A DNA stretch of 64,000 bases, from positions 56,550,319-56,614,318 of the forward strand of contig CM046309.1 in assembly GCA_025267735.1 (NCBI GenBank), written 5' to 3'. Position numbers and translations under genes: made by a program. The notes beneath the pieces are model-generated. The model was not told where the DNA came from. It did no database searches and saw nothing but the letters and a program-made list of their open reading frames with translations. The DNA comes from Mactra quadrangularis. Its lineage: Eukaryota; Mollusca; Bivalvia; Venerida; Mactridae. This document shows positions 1 to 9,799 of the stretch, in pieces (position 1 is the stretch's first letter; every line of letters begins with the position of its first letter).

Positions 1-63
1 AGTATACGAGTCTATATATAGAAAACTATATCAGATCTCTATTATTGCACTTTGATACTTGTA

Positions 64-317
64 TACAGTGCCCGCCAAAAATCATTTTTTGGACGAATGA
101 AATTTTGAGAAAAAACTGATTATGCATGCTATTAGAAATTTTACTTTGATCAAAGCTTTTTCATGTAACAATGTTTGAATCCTATATTGATAAACTAATT
201 AATGCTATTTTTGGAATTTGCTCAGATGACCCTTTTCTTTTCCCTTTTGCATGGGTATATGTATATTAGTTTATCGTTAAAACAGGATTTTTCCCAGGAC
301 GTTTGAAGGACACAGTA
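64..317 (+). mobile_element. Tc1/mariner-like MITE (MITE-T), copy 1
   Basis: A ~250 bp non-autonomous element with TA on both sides (64-65 and 316-317). The left end reads CAGTGCCCGCCAAAA, and the complement of the right end reads CTGTGTCCTTCAAACG, so the inverted repeats are imperfect. The inner words GATAAACTAATTAATG and GAATTTGCTC/GAAATTTGCTC recur in copies near 8161, 35221 and 41654. The TA target and CAGTG-type end with a nearby TTGGAC-like word are typical of Tc1/mariner relatives. No transposase is present. Placement in that superfamily is inference. Confidence 0.65.
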
Positions 318-1285
318 TGGGGCTATGAACGCGGAAAATTTCTACAGTATCCGATTTCCATAAAATATTTATTTAAAATAACCAAGTTTGCAAAATTTAA
401 ATCGTTTGTGTGTATAATTATCGTATGCAGTCAAAATATGGACCAAGGACAAACAAAAATTGTGTTTTAACTTTAAAATGGTATTTTAATACCATAGGAT
501 GGTTAATTTGTGAAATTACAAGCAATTATCAATCCAGATTTTACAAGTTTATGTTTGAATCAATTCATTATATTGAAATGAAACATAACGCGAATTCGAA
601 AATATATAATTCTACAAAATGATGACTGAAATAATTTGTCTTTGAAAAAAACCATTCACGTTTAATGCCATCGGTCGTATCTTATGAAGACATCAACAAA
701 ACGCAAACTATTTCTTTATAATGTTATTTAATATGGGCTTACTAGCCTCTTGCCATAAAACATTGCATCGCTCATAAAAATCGGTCAGTTGGTCGGGTTT
801 TACACATAGCGATTAATTATCTCCCCTTTTTACAGAACCGCCATTTGCAATCACTTAAAATACGATAAGCGTTCGATTTATCACCAATGTGTATTTCAGT
901 AATTGAATAACTATTGCAAACCGGTTTAATATTTTACAAAAGCCCTTTTTGGCTTTGAGTGATAGCTTCAAAACTCACAAGGCGATCTCTGTGCAACTAC
1001 ATGTAATTTGCATCTTAGCAAGTGATGAATAATGAACCGGCTTGCCAAAAACAGCAAGCCTGCACTAGAAGTATTCCTATTTCAAACAAAGAAAATTTCG
1101 AGTAAATAACATATTACTATGCAAATGAAGGAACAAAACGATCATAATGTCGTATGTAAAAATCTCCCTCCTTTAACAATCCGCCCACAAGATTGATTAA
1201 AATATACACTTGTTTGTCATAATAGATTTTATATATTATGTTGACATTTCTACTGCATGACTCAGGCTTATATAATCTTGCATAT
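318..1285. other. AT-rich DNA, no feature seen
   Basis: I see no gene, tRNA or clear repeat here. The 70-codon open frame at 410-622 has no recognisable domain and a composition expected from AT-rich non-coding sequence. Confidence 0.6.
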
Positions 1286-1372
1286 GTACACATTAAAGGT
1301 ACTGTGTTGCATTTGTACATATGTTAAAGGTACTGTGTGTCATATGGACAATTTAAAGGGTACTAAGTTGGA
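1286..1372. repeat. Minisatellite, ~32 bp x 3
   Basis: The word TTAAAGGTACTGTGT occurs at about 1293 and 1324, and a decayed form (TTTAAAGGGTACTAAG) at about 1353. The units are separated by TGTACAT-like spacers. This is a short degenerate tandem repeat. Confidence 0.6.
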
Positions 1373-1481
1373 ATACCTTTTAAAATTTTAAAGGTTTTAT
1401 CCTTGCTCCGGTCTGATTTCAGGAAAAAACTTATCATGAAATTGGACTCAACAGAGAAGTTTACCATTCATTAATTAAGCA

Positions 1482-1668
1482 GGCGTAGTATAGTGGTTGC
1501 GACGATGGTCTGGTAATCATTGGATAGCCAGCTCCGCATCCGGTTGTTTCCTTGAGCAAGAAACTTTATCCTACTAGCTCAGTACTAGGGTACCAGGAAG
1601 CAGACTTGATAGTGAATAATATAAGTTGTAAGAACTAGTTTCACAATCCAGCTAAATATATAGATAAA
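1482..1668 (+). mobile_element. SINE-A copy (tRNA-derived head)
   Basis: The head (AGTATAGTGGTTGCGACGAT...) carries a tRNA-like A box. The region around CGCATCCGGTTGTTTCC is a decayed B-box area. The body contains CTAGCTCAGTACTAGGGTACC and CAGGAAGCAGACTTGATAGTG and ends near AACTAGTTTCACAATC. The same order of blocks recurs at 5101 (+), 5981 (-), 7343 (+), 10806 (-) and 52585 (+). Pol III SINE of an unnamed local family; non-coding. Confidence 0.75.
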
Positions 1669-1776
1669 ATGTAATCAACTAAATATTATAAAACTTTCAA
1701 ACTAAAATTAGACGCAATTGAGATTTCTAGTACCAATGGTAAATTTACCATTCATAAACAATGACTGACTTTTCTT

Positions 1777-1799
1777 ACGTCACGTGACGTCACGTCACA
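1777..1799. promoter_or_regulatory. Overlapping CRE and E-box cluster
   Basis: An E-box CACGTG (1781-1786) overlaps a full CRE TGACGTCA (1785-1792), and ACGTCAC words flank both sides. CREB/ATF and bHLH-zip factors bind such sites. There is no transcript to attach it to, so a function is only possible. Confidence 0.3.
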
Positions 1800-3189
1800 A
1801 AATATTCATTATAAGTCAGACATTGCTCTATTACTGATTTTGATTTGCTTCTACAGCCGGTTTTTGACAATACAGTTTAAGATATCGTGAACAATAAGCC
1901 TAACAATTGTCCATATTTGGAGAAACCATCTGAAAATTATACCGATAAAGCAAAGACTCCAGAAAAGCCGACGCTTCGAAGAATTAGACGCTTTCAATAA
2001 CTTTGAGTATGTCGATAAACGACGCTCGACTGTCGAATGCAAAATAACAGGAACATGTTATTTAGCAGAATGAAAACGAAATAACCAAACAAGCCAACAC
2101 GCCCACTGCATGATAGTCTGTGATGAGATCGAATGCAATAACTTCCAGGTGAGAGCATGACCTCATTGGTCAGCGCTTGACGGTCCAAGGACCACAAGAT
2201 ACAGAGAAGTGACTAACACACAATATGAATCATATAAAAATACGAAATTCATGAGTAATTTGGCAGCATTTTGTATTGACACTGCTTTGATTTAAGTTTT
2301 AGTTTAAGATAAGATTGAAACACGTGACAATGTTTAGACTGACATCAAAGTTTTGATCACTGCGTTTCTATTGTGAGAAAACGAAAACCAATCCGCGTTA
2401 ATTAGCGGTGACAACGTGAGAACAGTGATAGAATGATAATCACTTTAAATCTAGTTACAGTCGAATTTTCAAAAAAAGATGACGAATAACTTACTAATAC
2501 AGAGCAAACATTTGAAGAACGGTGTTCGTGAGAAGAAGCGATAAGTCAAACTCACTCGTTAAATTGGATGCACTTTTCATTCCATTTAATTTTAGAAATT
2601 TCAAACGTATTTGTAAGTTTTTTTACTTTTAAATACAAACGATAGGGTTTTGTTAATCGGTATCTGTTGAATTTTTTGACAAGGTCTTTCTTTAAAATTT
2701 CTAAACAAATGCTTAAAAATGAATGTAAAACTTGTGCTATCTTCCCACGAGATTTGTTTTGCAGGTTGAAAGTGTTCTGCACTTTGAATGTAGAAATTGA
2801 ACAAGAGGGCTTTCTTTTTTCATTCTGGACTACTGAATACATTGTTCTGATTCAAACATATTGCCTCAATTACTTTAATTCATAATGGCTGATTGTCCGC
2901 ACTAAGCCACTGAGTTATACGTCTTTGTAAAGAAGGCTGGTCTGCTGACTTTCTAACTTTTATAAGATATTTTTTGGTCTATTTAAAAGAATGGAAATTT
3001 GCTATTAAAGCTAGTATTTAATACCTACACATCTTCGTACCCAGAGATTATAAAGATTTTCGATTTAAGCTAGTACCGAGCATCTTGAAAACTTCTGGGC
3101 CAGAGAATGATACCTACGTAGCCGACGGTATACTTTCGTGGAATTTGGACATAAAATAATTTCTAGGGCAATTTTTCTGCTACATGTAC
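1800..3189. other. AT-rich DNA, no feature seen
   Basis: No coding region or recognisable repeat. The overlapping open frames at 2552-2885 on both strands are mutual shadows in A/T-rich sequence and match no family I know. Confidence 0.6.
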
Positions 3190-3297
3190 TGATTCTTAAT
3201 CATGTAGGGCAGTTGTCAGTCACTGATTGAAGTATGCATCTTGTAACTGGTGAACAGCTAAATCAAGATGTTTAGTCTTTCTAGGAACGGGGAAAAG
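3190..3297 (+). mobile_element. SINE-C body fragment
   Basis: Contains CATGTAGGGCAGTTGTCAGT and GGTGAACAGCTAA, the core words of SINE-C, also found at 13815-14200 (-), 47420 (+) and 53915 (-). The tRNA-like segment that follows lies on the opposite strand, so this copy is rearranged. Confidence 0.6.
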
Positions 3298-3354
3298 GTC
3301 AATTGAACCCACGACCCCTCGATCATTAGCTGCCGACTGAACTAGCCGGGTAGG
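3298..3354 (-). mobile_element. tRNA-like SINE head, inverted relative to adjacent body
   Basis: Read on the minus strand it gives GGCTAGTTCAGTCGGCAG (A-box-like), then GGGTCGTGGGTTCAATTG (B-box-like). It resembles the SINE-C head at 14110-14200. No acceptor stem forms, so it is not a functional tRNA. Confidence 0.6.
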
Positions 3355-3751
3355 CATCTTTTTGCAAAAAGACCAGGCAAAGAAGGTCACAAGTCAAAGT
3401 CAATTCTTCCGCATCAAGTCCATACAATGACGTCACACATGTCCGAATCTACTAATTACATTTTCCGTCGGATGCTAATCTTAAAATAACATAATTTTGA
3501 TTTAATGAATACTGAATGAGTTAAACTTATAGTGAATCAATGGACACTTGACAGATGGATGACTTTAGATGTTAGTTTAATAAAATATTACTTTAGACTT
3601 TTAACCTTTGATATTTTACACCTATATAGTTTATCTATTTTTTAAAATATTCTGAAACTTAAGACATGGCCTGGGTGATGATACATGTCTACACACAAAC
3701 CTGAGTCGACGGTCGTCTGCTTTAATTGATAGCACCTTCTTAGTAAAAGCA

Positions 3752-3815
3752 AACTCAGTGATAGGACGCACGCTCAGGAATAGAGAAGTCCCGGTTTCGA
3801 ACTCATCTAGGAATA
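3752..3815 (+). mobile_element. SINE-D tRNA-like head
   Basis: CTCAGTGATAGGACGCACGC followed by GGTTTCGAACTC forms an A-box/B-box pair. The same head occurs at 32581 (TTCAGTGGTAGGACGCGCG ... AGTTTCAAATCTC). The body downstream is not clearly shared. Low-copy or old SINE. Confidence 0.5.
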
Positions 3816-3884
3816 CTGTGAGGGTGAACTGCCTTGAGGTGATTTTAATGATCAAGGTCATCGTACAAAATCGAGTAAGGGTCT

Positions 3885-4029
3885 CTTTTACTGAATACGG
3901 ATCACAGGCAGAGCAGTTTACATGTAAGAGAACTCGAGTATCATGCAGCTAATATTGCGATTCTCTTTACCGAATACGGATCACAGCCTGTGTCACAGGT
4001 AGAGCGGCCTCAAGCGGGCATGAGTATGC
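3885..4029. repeat. Degenerate tandem repeat, left part
   Basis: The words TTTTACTGAATACGGATCAC and CTTTACCGAATACGGATCAC lie ~75 bp apart, each followed by CAGGCAGAG/CAGGTAGAG and a CTCGAGTAT/CATGAGTAT word. The array continues at 4436, beyond the inserted TIR element. Confidence 0.6.
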
Positions 4030-4408
4030 TTAATAAGGGACCATAGTCAGTTATATCCCCTTGTACACTCTTCAAATAGGTAGGTCCAATCAGTCGGATT
4101 ACTCGGATTTTACCCTTACTTTTAAATGTCATTTTGCCACAATTAATCTTAAATACCTTTTTTGTAAATTATTTAATTTGTTTGAAAATCAAGCAAACAA
4201 TTTTTTGTTGAAGAACTATTTAACTTTCATCACTCTTATTAATATCCGAATTAACAAGAAAGATATTAGTTAAAATATTTTATTATTCTTACATAGGACT
4301 TCAGTGATAAAATCCGAGGATTCCAACTGATAGGACCTACTTACCACTGATTGGAATGCTTCAGATTTTATCAAGGGAAGATAACTGACCAAAGTCCCTC
4401 ATTATTAA
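4030..4408. mobile_element. TTAA-flanked TIR element (non-autonomous)
   Basis: TTAA lies at 4030-4033 and 4405-4408. The left end reads TAAGGGACCATAGTCAGTTA, and the complement of the right end reads TAATGAGGGACTTTGGTCAG. Both continue into CCCTTG and, further in, GGTCC..CAGT..CTCGGATTTTA, so the arms are ~90 bp. TTAA targets are typical of piggyBac and Kolobok elements, but no transposase is present, so the superfamily is open. A related end lies at 41271-41381. It interrupts a tandem repeat. Confidence 0.65.
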
Positions 4409-4435
4409 ATATAGCAATACTTGTGCAGGCTGTGC

Positions 4436-4650
4436 ATTATAGGTAGAGCTATATTAAACGGGCTCAAGTATTAGGCGGCTATTATTGTGGTTCTTTTTAC
4501 TGAATATGGAACATAGGAAGAGTGGGGCTTTAGTATCAATCGGCCTTTAATGTGGTTCTTTTGGAATAGGGAATAGTTGGTGCATTTTTAGACGGGCTCG
4601 AGTGTTATGCCACCATTATGTGGTTTTCTTGAGTGGCTACGGCCCACAGG
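4436..4650. repeat. Degenerate tandem repeat, right part
   Basis: Continues the array seen at 3885-4029: GGTAGAGCTATATTAAACGG, GGCTCAAGTATTAGGCGGC, TGTGGTTCTTTTTACTGAAT, then two more decayed TGTGGTTCTTTT / CGGGCTCGAGTGTTATG units. Unit length is roughly 80 bp. Confidence 0.55.
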
Positions 4651-5030
4651 TATGACTGTACTGTAGTTATCCTCATAAATAAGTCGAACAACTATCATAC
4701 TTAACATTCATCTACATAACGTGTCCATTAAAATCCTATAAACTCTTCAAAATACTTCATTCTCAAATCAACATTTCACATCACATTTTCAATCTTACTA
4801 ATTAAAACACGTCATTAACAATGTTTGTGTAATTAGAGTCCACAAATGACATATTTTCATATCAAAAATTTGTTCTAATTATTTCCCTGATCTATTTCAC
4901 ATTGTTTCGCTTTTGTGATGGTAATTTTAAACCATGGGAAAAATTTAAGTAAATATAAAATATGTTTTAGTTTGAATTAAATGTATGAGTACTTTTTATT
5001 TAACTTACACATTTTGTTAAGAAATTATAT
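4651..5030. other. AT-rich DNA, no feature seen
   Basis: No gene or repeat that I can support. Confidence 0.6.
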
Positions 5031-5096
5031 CCGTAAAATAACGTAAACTACCTAACATCAGCGTAAATTACCGAACATTGCCGTAAAATACTGAAA
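5031..5096. repeat. Minisatellite, 20 bp x ~3
   Basis: CGTAAACTACCTAACATCAG, CGTAAATTACCGAACATTGC and CGTAAAATACTGAAATC follow each other at 20 bp spacing (5042, 5062, 5082). Confidence 0.65.
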
Positions 5097-5100
5097 TCTA

Positions 5101-5320
5101 GGAGCGGGGTGGTCGAGTGGTTACGATGATGGGCTGGTAATAATTGGATCGCCAGCTTTCCGTTGAATCAAATCCTTTCCAAAACCTATAGATCAACCGT
5201 TGTTTTCTTGAGCTATAAACTTTATCTAACTGGCTCAGTAATGGAGGACCAGGAAGCGGACTCGAAAGTGATTAACCCAAGTTTTAAGAACTTGTATCAA
5301 AATCGAGCTAAAATAAATGA
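5101..5320 (+). mobile_element. SINE-A copy
   Basis: tRNA-like head GGTCGAGTGGTTACGATGAT, then the family body with ACTGGCTCAGTAATGGAGGA and CAGGAAGCGGACTCGAAAGT, ending near AAAATCGAGCTAAAATAAAT. The 71-codon open frame over this copy is a by-product of the SINE. Confidence 0.8.
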
Positions 5321-5980
5321 GTATAAAAACGCTATATTCGTCTTACTGGAAAGGGACCCTGGCCGCCGCTTTTGGTGAAATATTCATTTTAAAGCGCATG
5401 CGCAACTTCGGACATTTTTCTCACGGTGTGTTGTTTTTACGCTCACCGTGAATGGTCCTAGAATGCCCGGATTTACAAGCATGTCAAATATTTGTATAAT
5501 GACGTCATAAAATAATTGCTGCAATAGAAAATGTCCTTGATATGAAACAGTGGACACTATCTATATTTGACCAATGATTAGGCCATTTCCGCCATGGAAT
5601 GTAGAAGTTAACTGACCAACACTATTATAACAAGTGGTAGATTGACCACAAAAATGACCATTAATGTAGGAAATGGACAGATACAGTTTGTCAAGTTATG
5701 ATAACGTTTGCTGTGTCATCAATAAAGCATGACGTAATATGTTTACAAAATAAATAGACGATTTCCTTTATTTCGTCTAAAAACAATCAGTAAAATTGCT
5801 AAAGTACACTTATATACTTTCTGTTGAAAACTGTTTACTTGAAGTTTTATGAAAACTTAAAACTTGAATGAAACACTTGTCCATATTGATAATAAACATA
5901 AATACAATATTAGTTAGTCACGTGACATTTAAAATGTCACGCTGACATTAAATTTTATGTTTATGGTTAAACTAATTTGT
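5321..5980. other. Non-coding stretch with an NRF1-type palindrome
   Basis: GCGCATGCGC at 5394-5403 matches the NRF1 consensus. A perfect short hairpin TCACGGTG/CACCGTGA lies at about 5422-5450. Neither proves a promoter, as no transcript is visible. The rest is AT-rich. Confidence 0.35.
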
Positions 5981-6150
5981 TTTAGCTCGATTGTGAAACA
6001 AGTTCTTGCAACTTAGGTTAATCACTTTCGAATCCGCTTCCTGGTCCCCCAGTACTGAGCTAGAAGGATAAAGTTTCTAAAGCGTGGTAGGTTTAAGATG
6101 GGATTTGAACCAACGTGAAGCAGGCTATCTATTGATTATCAGTCCAACGT
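5981..6150 (-). mobile_element. SINE-A copy, minus strand
   Basis: Read on the plus strand it starts TTTAGCTCGATTGTGAAACA, passes CCGCTTCCTGGTCCCCCAGT and ends at the decayed head near CTATCTATTGATTATCAGTC. This is the reverse of the copy at 5101. A short (CAT)n run follows. Confidence 0.75.
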
Positions 6151-6246
6151 CATCATCATCATCATCTATTATAACATTCAATTCAATGGCAAACATTCAA
6201 TTCTGAATATTATGGCCATGCATGGGAGTTAAAATAAAGAAGATAG

Positions 6247-6294
6247 AGCTCTAGTCCTTCCAAGCTACTCAATCCACCCAGTTGGACTAGAGCT
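6247..6294. repeat. 11 bp inverted repeat
   Basis: AGCTCTAGTCC (6247-6257) and its exact complement GGACTAGAGCT (6284-6294) flank a 26 base loop. Function unknown. Confidence 0.6.
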
Positions 6295-6584
6295 GTAATA
6301 AAAAGGTGCAAAAACTTACAGTTAATAATTTAAAAACCTTAACCTTAACGTCATTAAGTTAAATCATGCTTTTTATTTTTGAAGTCTCGTTGGAACTTAT
6401 AGTTTGGTTAGCCCGGTGAATGCGTCCACTGCTGTTGATGTATCCAACAAAAGAAGAATTTCTCAGCAGGAGTCTGCACATAATGCAGATCTTTAGCCTT
6501 ACAGAGATCTTTAGTCGACGTTAATATAGATCACTTTTGACAGCTACTATTGTTAAATTTTAATCAACTGCAAGTGGCGATGAA

Positions 6585-6712
6585 ACAAACCCAGCTGATT
6601 TAAATACTCGAAATTTGATCGATAGTCCCCGTACATATATACGGATATCTATTCTTATCAATCGTGAATACTGAAGTCCTGAAGTGAGTATTTAAATCAG
6701 CGAGGTTAATGT
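6585..6712. mobile_element. Foldback element with TTTAAAT arms
   Basis: The left arm ACCCAGCTGATTTAAATACT is answered by GAGTATTTAAATCAGCGAGG on the right. A third arm-like copy, GAGTATCTAAATCAGCCGGG, lies near 44069, so the sequence is dispersed. Probably a small foldback MITE; no duplication is resolved. Confidence 0.45.
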
Positions 6713-7342
6713 ATGGGCCATTAAAGCCTCGAAGCAAAAATATGTTGCTATTCATTGTTCACTCATATTGGAAGAAAAAACTGTCAAAATTCAAGCGGGA
6801 AAGTTTAGAAACAAAAGACTGACAAATATCACACATTAACCCATTTATGTTCGAGTAGTAATTTACATCAAGGTGGAATTTCTTGATGACCATCGGAATG
6901 TCTTTGTTTTATTGGTCATTTACATAGTTTCCTGTCATTTTCTATATACATTTAGAAATCTTGTGGTCAAGTGGTCAAGATATTGATGAGAATGACCACT
7001 GTCCACTGTGGTGGTCTTTAATCATGAGACATACCGATATATGTTGATAAAATACAGATGTATAATATAAACATCAATGGGATGGGCTTAGTAATATTTC
7101 TGTCAGAAACATTACCCCACCCACCCATGCAAAAATGTATATAATAAAAAATCCAGTGAAAAGTGACTTCGTCATCGTGTTATCATTATATAATACATTT
7201 GTATATTATGTTTATATAACTTTTTATATATGTAAATATAAGTAAAGATATTTTGAGGTATGTTTAGGTTAAAATAGTTTTGACCAGCGAGGTCATGTGA
7301 ACCTTGTATATACATAGAAAATGTTTGATATTTTGGACATAT
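6713..7342. other. AT-rich DNA, no feature seen
   Basis: No gene or repeat that I can support. Confidence 0.55.
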
Positions 7343-7765
7343 GAATATGGCCGAGTGGTTACGACGGTGGACTGTAATTCATTTAGTAGCCAGCCCTGCG
7401 TTGGTTCAAATCGCAATCCAGCCGTAGCCGGTCCCAAGCCCGGTTGAGAAATGGAGAGGGCGATCGTCAACGCTTAAGAAAGAAGATCAACAGAGGAAGA
7501 GCGTTCTTTTAATGAAGTGTCATCTCTGGAAACTTAAGTTCTGATTAAGTTTCTGAACAGGGTCTGAACATAAAGCATCCTCTAGAAGAAGACGGACCCT
7601 GGTTAAAAACTAAATGCCAAACATATCAACAGTTCAAATCAGATCAGAAACATAACTTGTTGTTTCATTAAGCAATTTTTTTAATCTTACTGGCTCAGTA
7701 CTGGAATACCAGGAAGCGGCCATTGAAGGTGATTTATCTACGTTGTAAGAATTTGTTTCATCCAT
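7343..7765 (+). mobile_element. SINE-A copy split by a retroelement
   Basis: The head (GGCCGAGTGGTTACGACGGT) runs to the B box at 7402-7412. The body resumes at 7641 with CTTACTGGCTCAGTACTGGA and CAGGAAGCGGCCATTGAAGG. Between them lies a foreign insert flanked by GTTCAAATC on both sides. Confidence 0.75.
7413..7631 (+). mobile_element. RetroB insertion with 9 bp target-site duplication
   Basis: The insert begins near CAGCCGTAGCCGGTCCCAAG and ends in GGACCCTGGTTAAAAAC. GTTCAAATC lies at both 7404-7412 and 7632-7640, with similarity running a few bases further. Related copies are at 11165-11390 (-), 13308-13442 and 55275-55445 (+). A variable-length duplication and an A-containing 3' end fit LINE-type retrotransposition. 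Whether it is a SINE or a truncated LINE tail is unknown. Confidence 0.7.
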
Positions 7766-8154
7766 GCAAATACTAGTTTCAATACTCGCGCCGATGACCC
7801 ACCCCCTCCCTCCAAATTATTCTTATATCATCTAGAATTACCAGTATATTACCCATAAGGCGCGTACAATTTAAAGAAAAATGTCTGTTCAAGGTCAAAT
7901 TTTTCTTCTAACATTATTTTTCGTTCTACAAAGACAGTAAAAAACCATACGCCCACAACAATGTTGTACGTTTTCAACTTTTCATTCATAAAAACAAGAT
8001 TCCCGTTTTCTCCCAGGCACGAGGCTGTAGTTTAGGAAAAACCACAAAATATGTTAACCGCAAAATTGCAATTTAATTCAACTGAGATGCGATTGATAAC
8101 AGCCCTAAAATCTTAGTACTTTGTGAATTGTGAAACTAACATAAGGTATCGCAC
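7766..8154. other. Non-coding DNA, no feature seen
   Basis: No gene or repeat that I can support. Confidence 0.55.
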
Positions 8155-8397
8155 CATTACACAGTGCTCTCCGAATGTTCTTGGACAAAATGGAATTTTG
8201 AGAAAAACTGATACAGCGTCACGCAAGTAAATAAACAGTAATTAAAGCTTAGTTTGAATCATATGTTGATAAACTAATTAATGTTAATCTTGAAATTTGC
8301 TCTGATGACTCTCTGTTTCTGTTTTATGGTTTTTTTAATGTGAATCGGTTTACCGTAAAAGCAGGACTTTGTCCAAAAACATTTGGGTGGCACTTTA
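8155..8397 (+). mobile_element. Tc1/mariner-like MITE-T, copy 2
   Basis: The left end CAGTGCTCTCCGAATGTTCT and the complement of the right end AAGTGCCACCCAAATGTTTT are inverted repeats, both followed by TTGGACAAA. Inside are GATAAACTAATTAATGTT and GAAATTTGCTCTGATGACT, shared with the copy at 64-317. Confidence 0.7.
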
Positions 8398-8599
8398 CAT
8401 TCTAAATATTTCAAAATAGTACATTTTTAAAAAAAATGCGGTTTTTACTTCCGTCTTTGAACAATAAAAAATATAAAAAGAGACGGTATAAAATTTGGTG
8501 TATAGTTACATATGGTTTTACTTTGAGTTCGAAACCCAAGTTGAGATGAAAGGAAATAGACACCAGTGACTAGGGTTAGATATGCAGCGTTTAACATAA

Positions 8600-9790
8600 A
8601 TACGTCTCTGCGGATGCCTCGGGTTCATATAGGCCAAATGAGGCCAAAAACGGGGGGGGGGGGGGGATTTTGCTTGGAAATTAACTTTTTCCCTGATGTA
8701 TACATCAGGCGTTTTTCGGGCTGAAAAACTTTTTCTATGGAACCGGTTCCATTTACGCCTCAGTCGCTTCCTATGGTCCAGTTGAACCAGGAAAAGTGCC
8801 ACATCCGGTACCTGAGGCCCTTCCGGGAGCCAACGGACCGTTTTTCAGGCCTCACATATTCCCTTTAGGGGTATATGAGATAATGCATAAATTGCCGTTT
8901 ATGACCTCGATTGCCGGTTTATGCCCGTAGTTCCGCCCAAATGTGTCTATGTGGATGCCATCGGGCCCATTCAGGCCAAAAACGAAGGGAACAATTTCCT
9001 CCCCCAATCGATTTTTCGCTGATGTATACATCATGCGTTTTTTCGGGGTCAAAAACTTTTTCTCTGGGACCGGGACCAATTGGGCCTCAGTCGCTTCCTA
9101 TAGTCCAAACGAGTCAGGAAATGTGCCACATCCGGTACCTGAGGGCCTTCCAAGGGCAAGGGTGGCCATTTCCGCGTTTGTATATAATACCCCTAGGGAT
9201 AGGCGCGGTTATGCGTAAATTGCCGTGTTTGGCCACGATTGCCTGTTTATGCCCGAAATTTCACCCAAATGTGTCTATGCGGATGCCCTCCGGCCCATTC
9301 AGGCCCATTGAGGCCAAAAACAGGGGAAAAAAATTCCCCAAAAATCGACTTTTTCCCTGAGATACATCAGGCGTTTTTCGGGGTGAAAAACGTTTTCTCT
9401 GGGACCAGAATGAATTGGGCCTCAGTCGCTCCCTATGGTCCAGACGAATTATAAAATATGTACACAACCGGTACCTGTAGCCTTTATAGGCCATAATCGG
9501 CCCCAGGGCATCCTCATGGACGTATTTTGTCAACAATTTTGGCCTGAACCTGCAATCGTGGCTTAAACAAATACTGGAACCACTTACAATGAACAGGGAG
9601 GCCGTTTGCATGATCCCACCCAAGCTCGAATGTGGTATACCTCATTTTCCGTTATCATGCAATTATTCCAATAACTGCCGGTTTGTGCCCGAAATTCTTA
9701 AAAAACACGTCTATTGGAATGCCATGGGGCCGAATTGGCCCAAAATGTGGAAAACATTTTGGTCTCAGATCGACTTTTTCCCTGAGTAGG
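8600..9790 (+). repeat. Satellite array, ~330 bp unit, about 3.5 units
   Basis: GCCTCAGTCGC(T/C) landmarks occur at 8757, 9084 and 9419 (spacings 327 and 335). GGTACCTGAGG-type words and TGATGTATACATCA-type words keep the same phase. A further partial unit starts near 9700 (CACGTCTATTGGAATGCCAT). The GC content is clearly above the surrounding DNA. Open frames of 66-149 codons on both strands here are repeat by-products: they shift frame between units and match no protein I know. Part of the third unit is inverted (see 9490-9562). A run of about 14 G sits near 8652. Confidence 0.8.
9490..9562 (-). repeat. Inverted fragment of the satellite unit
   Basis: Read on the minus strand this gives GCCACGATTGCAGGTTCAGG ... 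GAGGATGCCCTGGGGCCGAT. This aligns with GCCACGATTGCCTGTTTATG ... GCGGATGCCCTCCGGCCCAT at 9232-9296 on the plus strand. A short piece of the unit is therefore flipped inside the array. Confidence 0.6.
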
Positions 9791-9799
9791 CCTACACGT

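Noticed and set aside
1482..1560. Functional tRNA at the SINE-A head (also at 5101, 7343 and 40951)
   Set aside because: A and B boxes are present but acceptor and anticodon stems do not pair, and a shared SINE body follows.
6390..6510. Possible RetroB fragment
   Set aside because: It shares GTCTGCACATAATGCAG and AGAATTTCT words only. The order is not clear enough to call.
8911..9360. 149-codon frame, with 91-, 71- and 120-codon frames nearby
   Set aside because: All lie in the ~330 bp satellite. Units shift frame, both strands are open, and no protein family is recognised.
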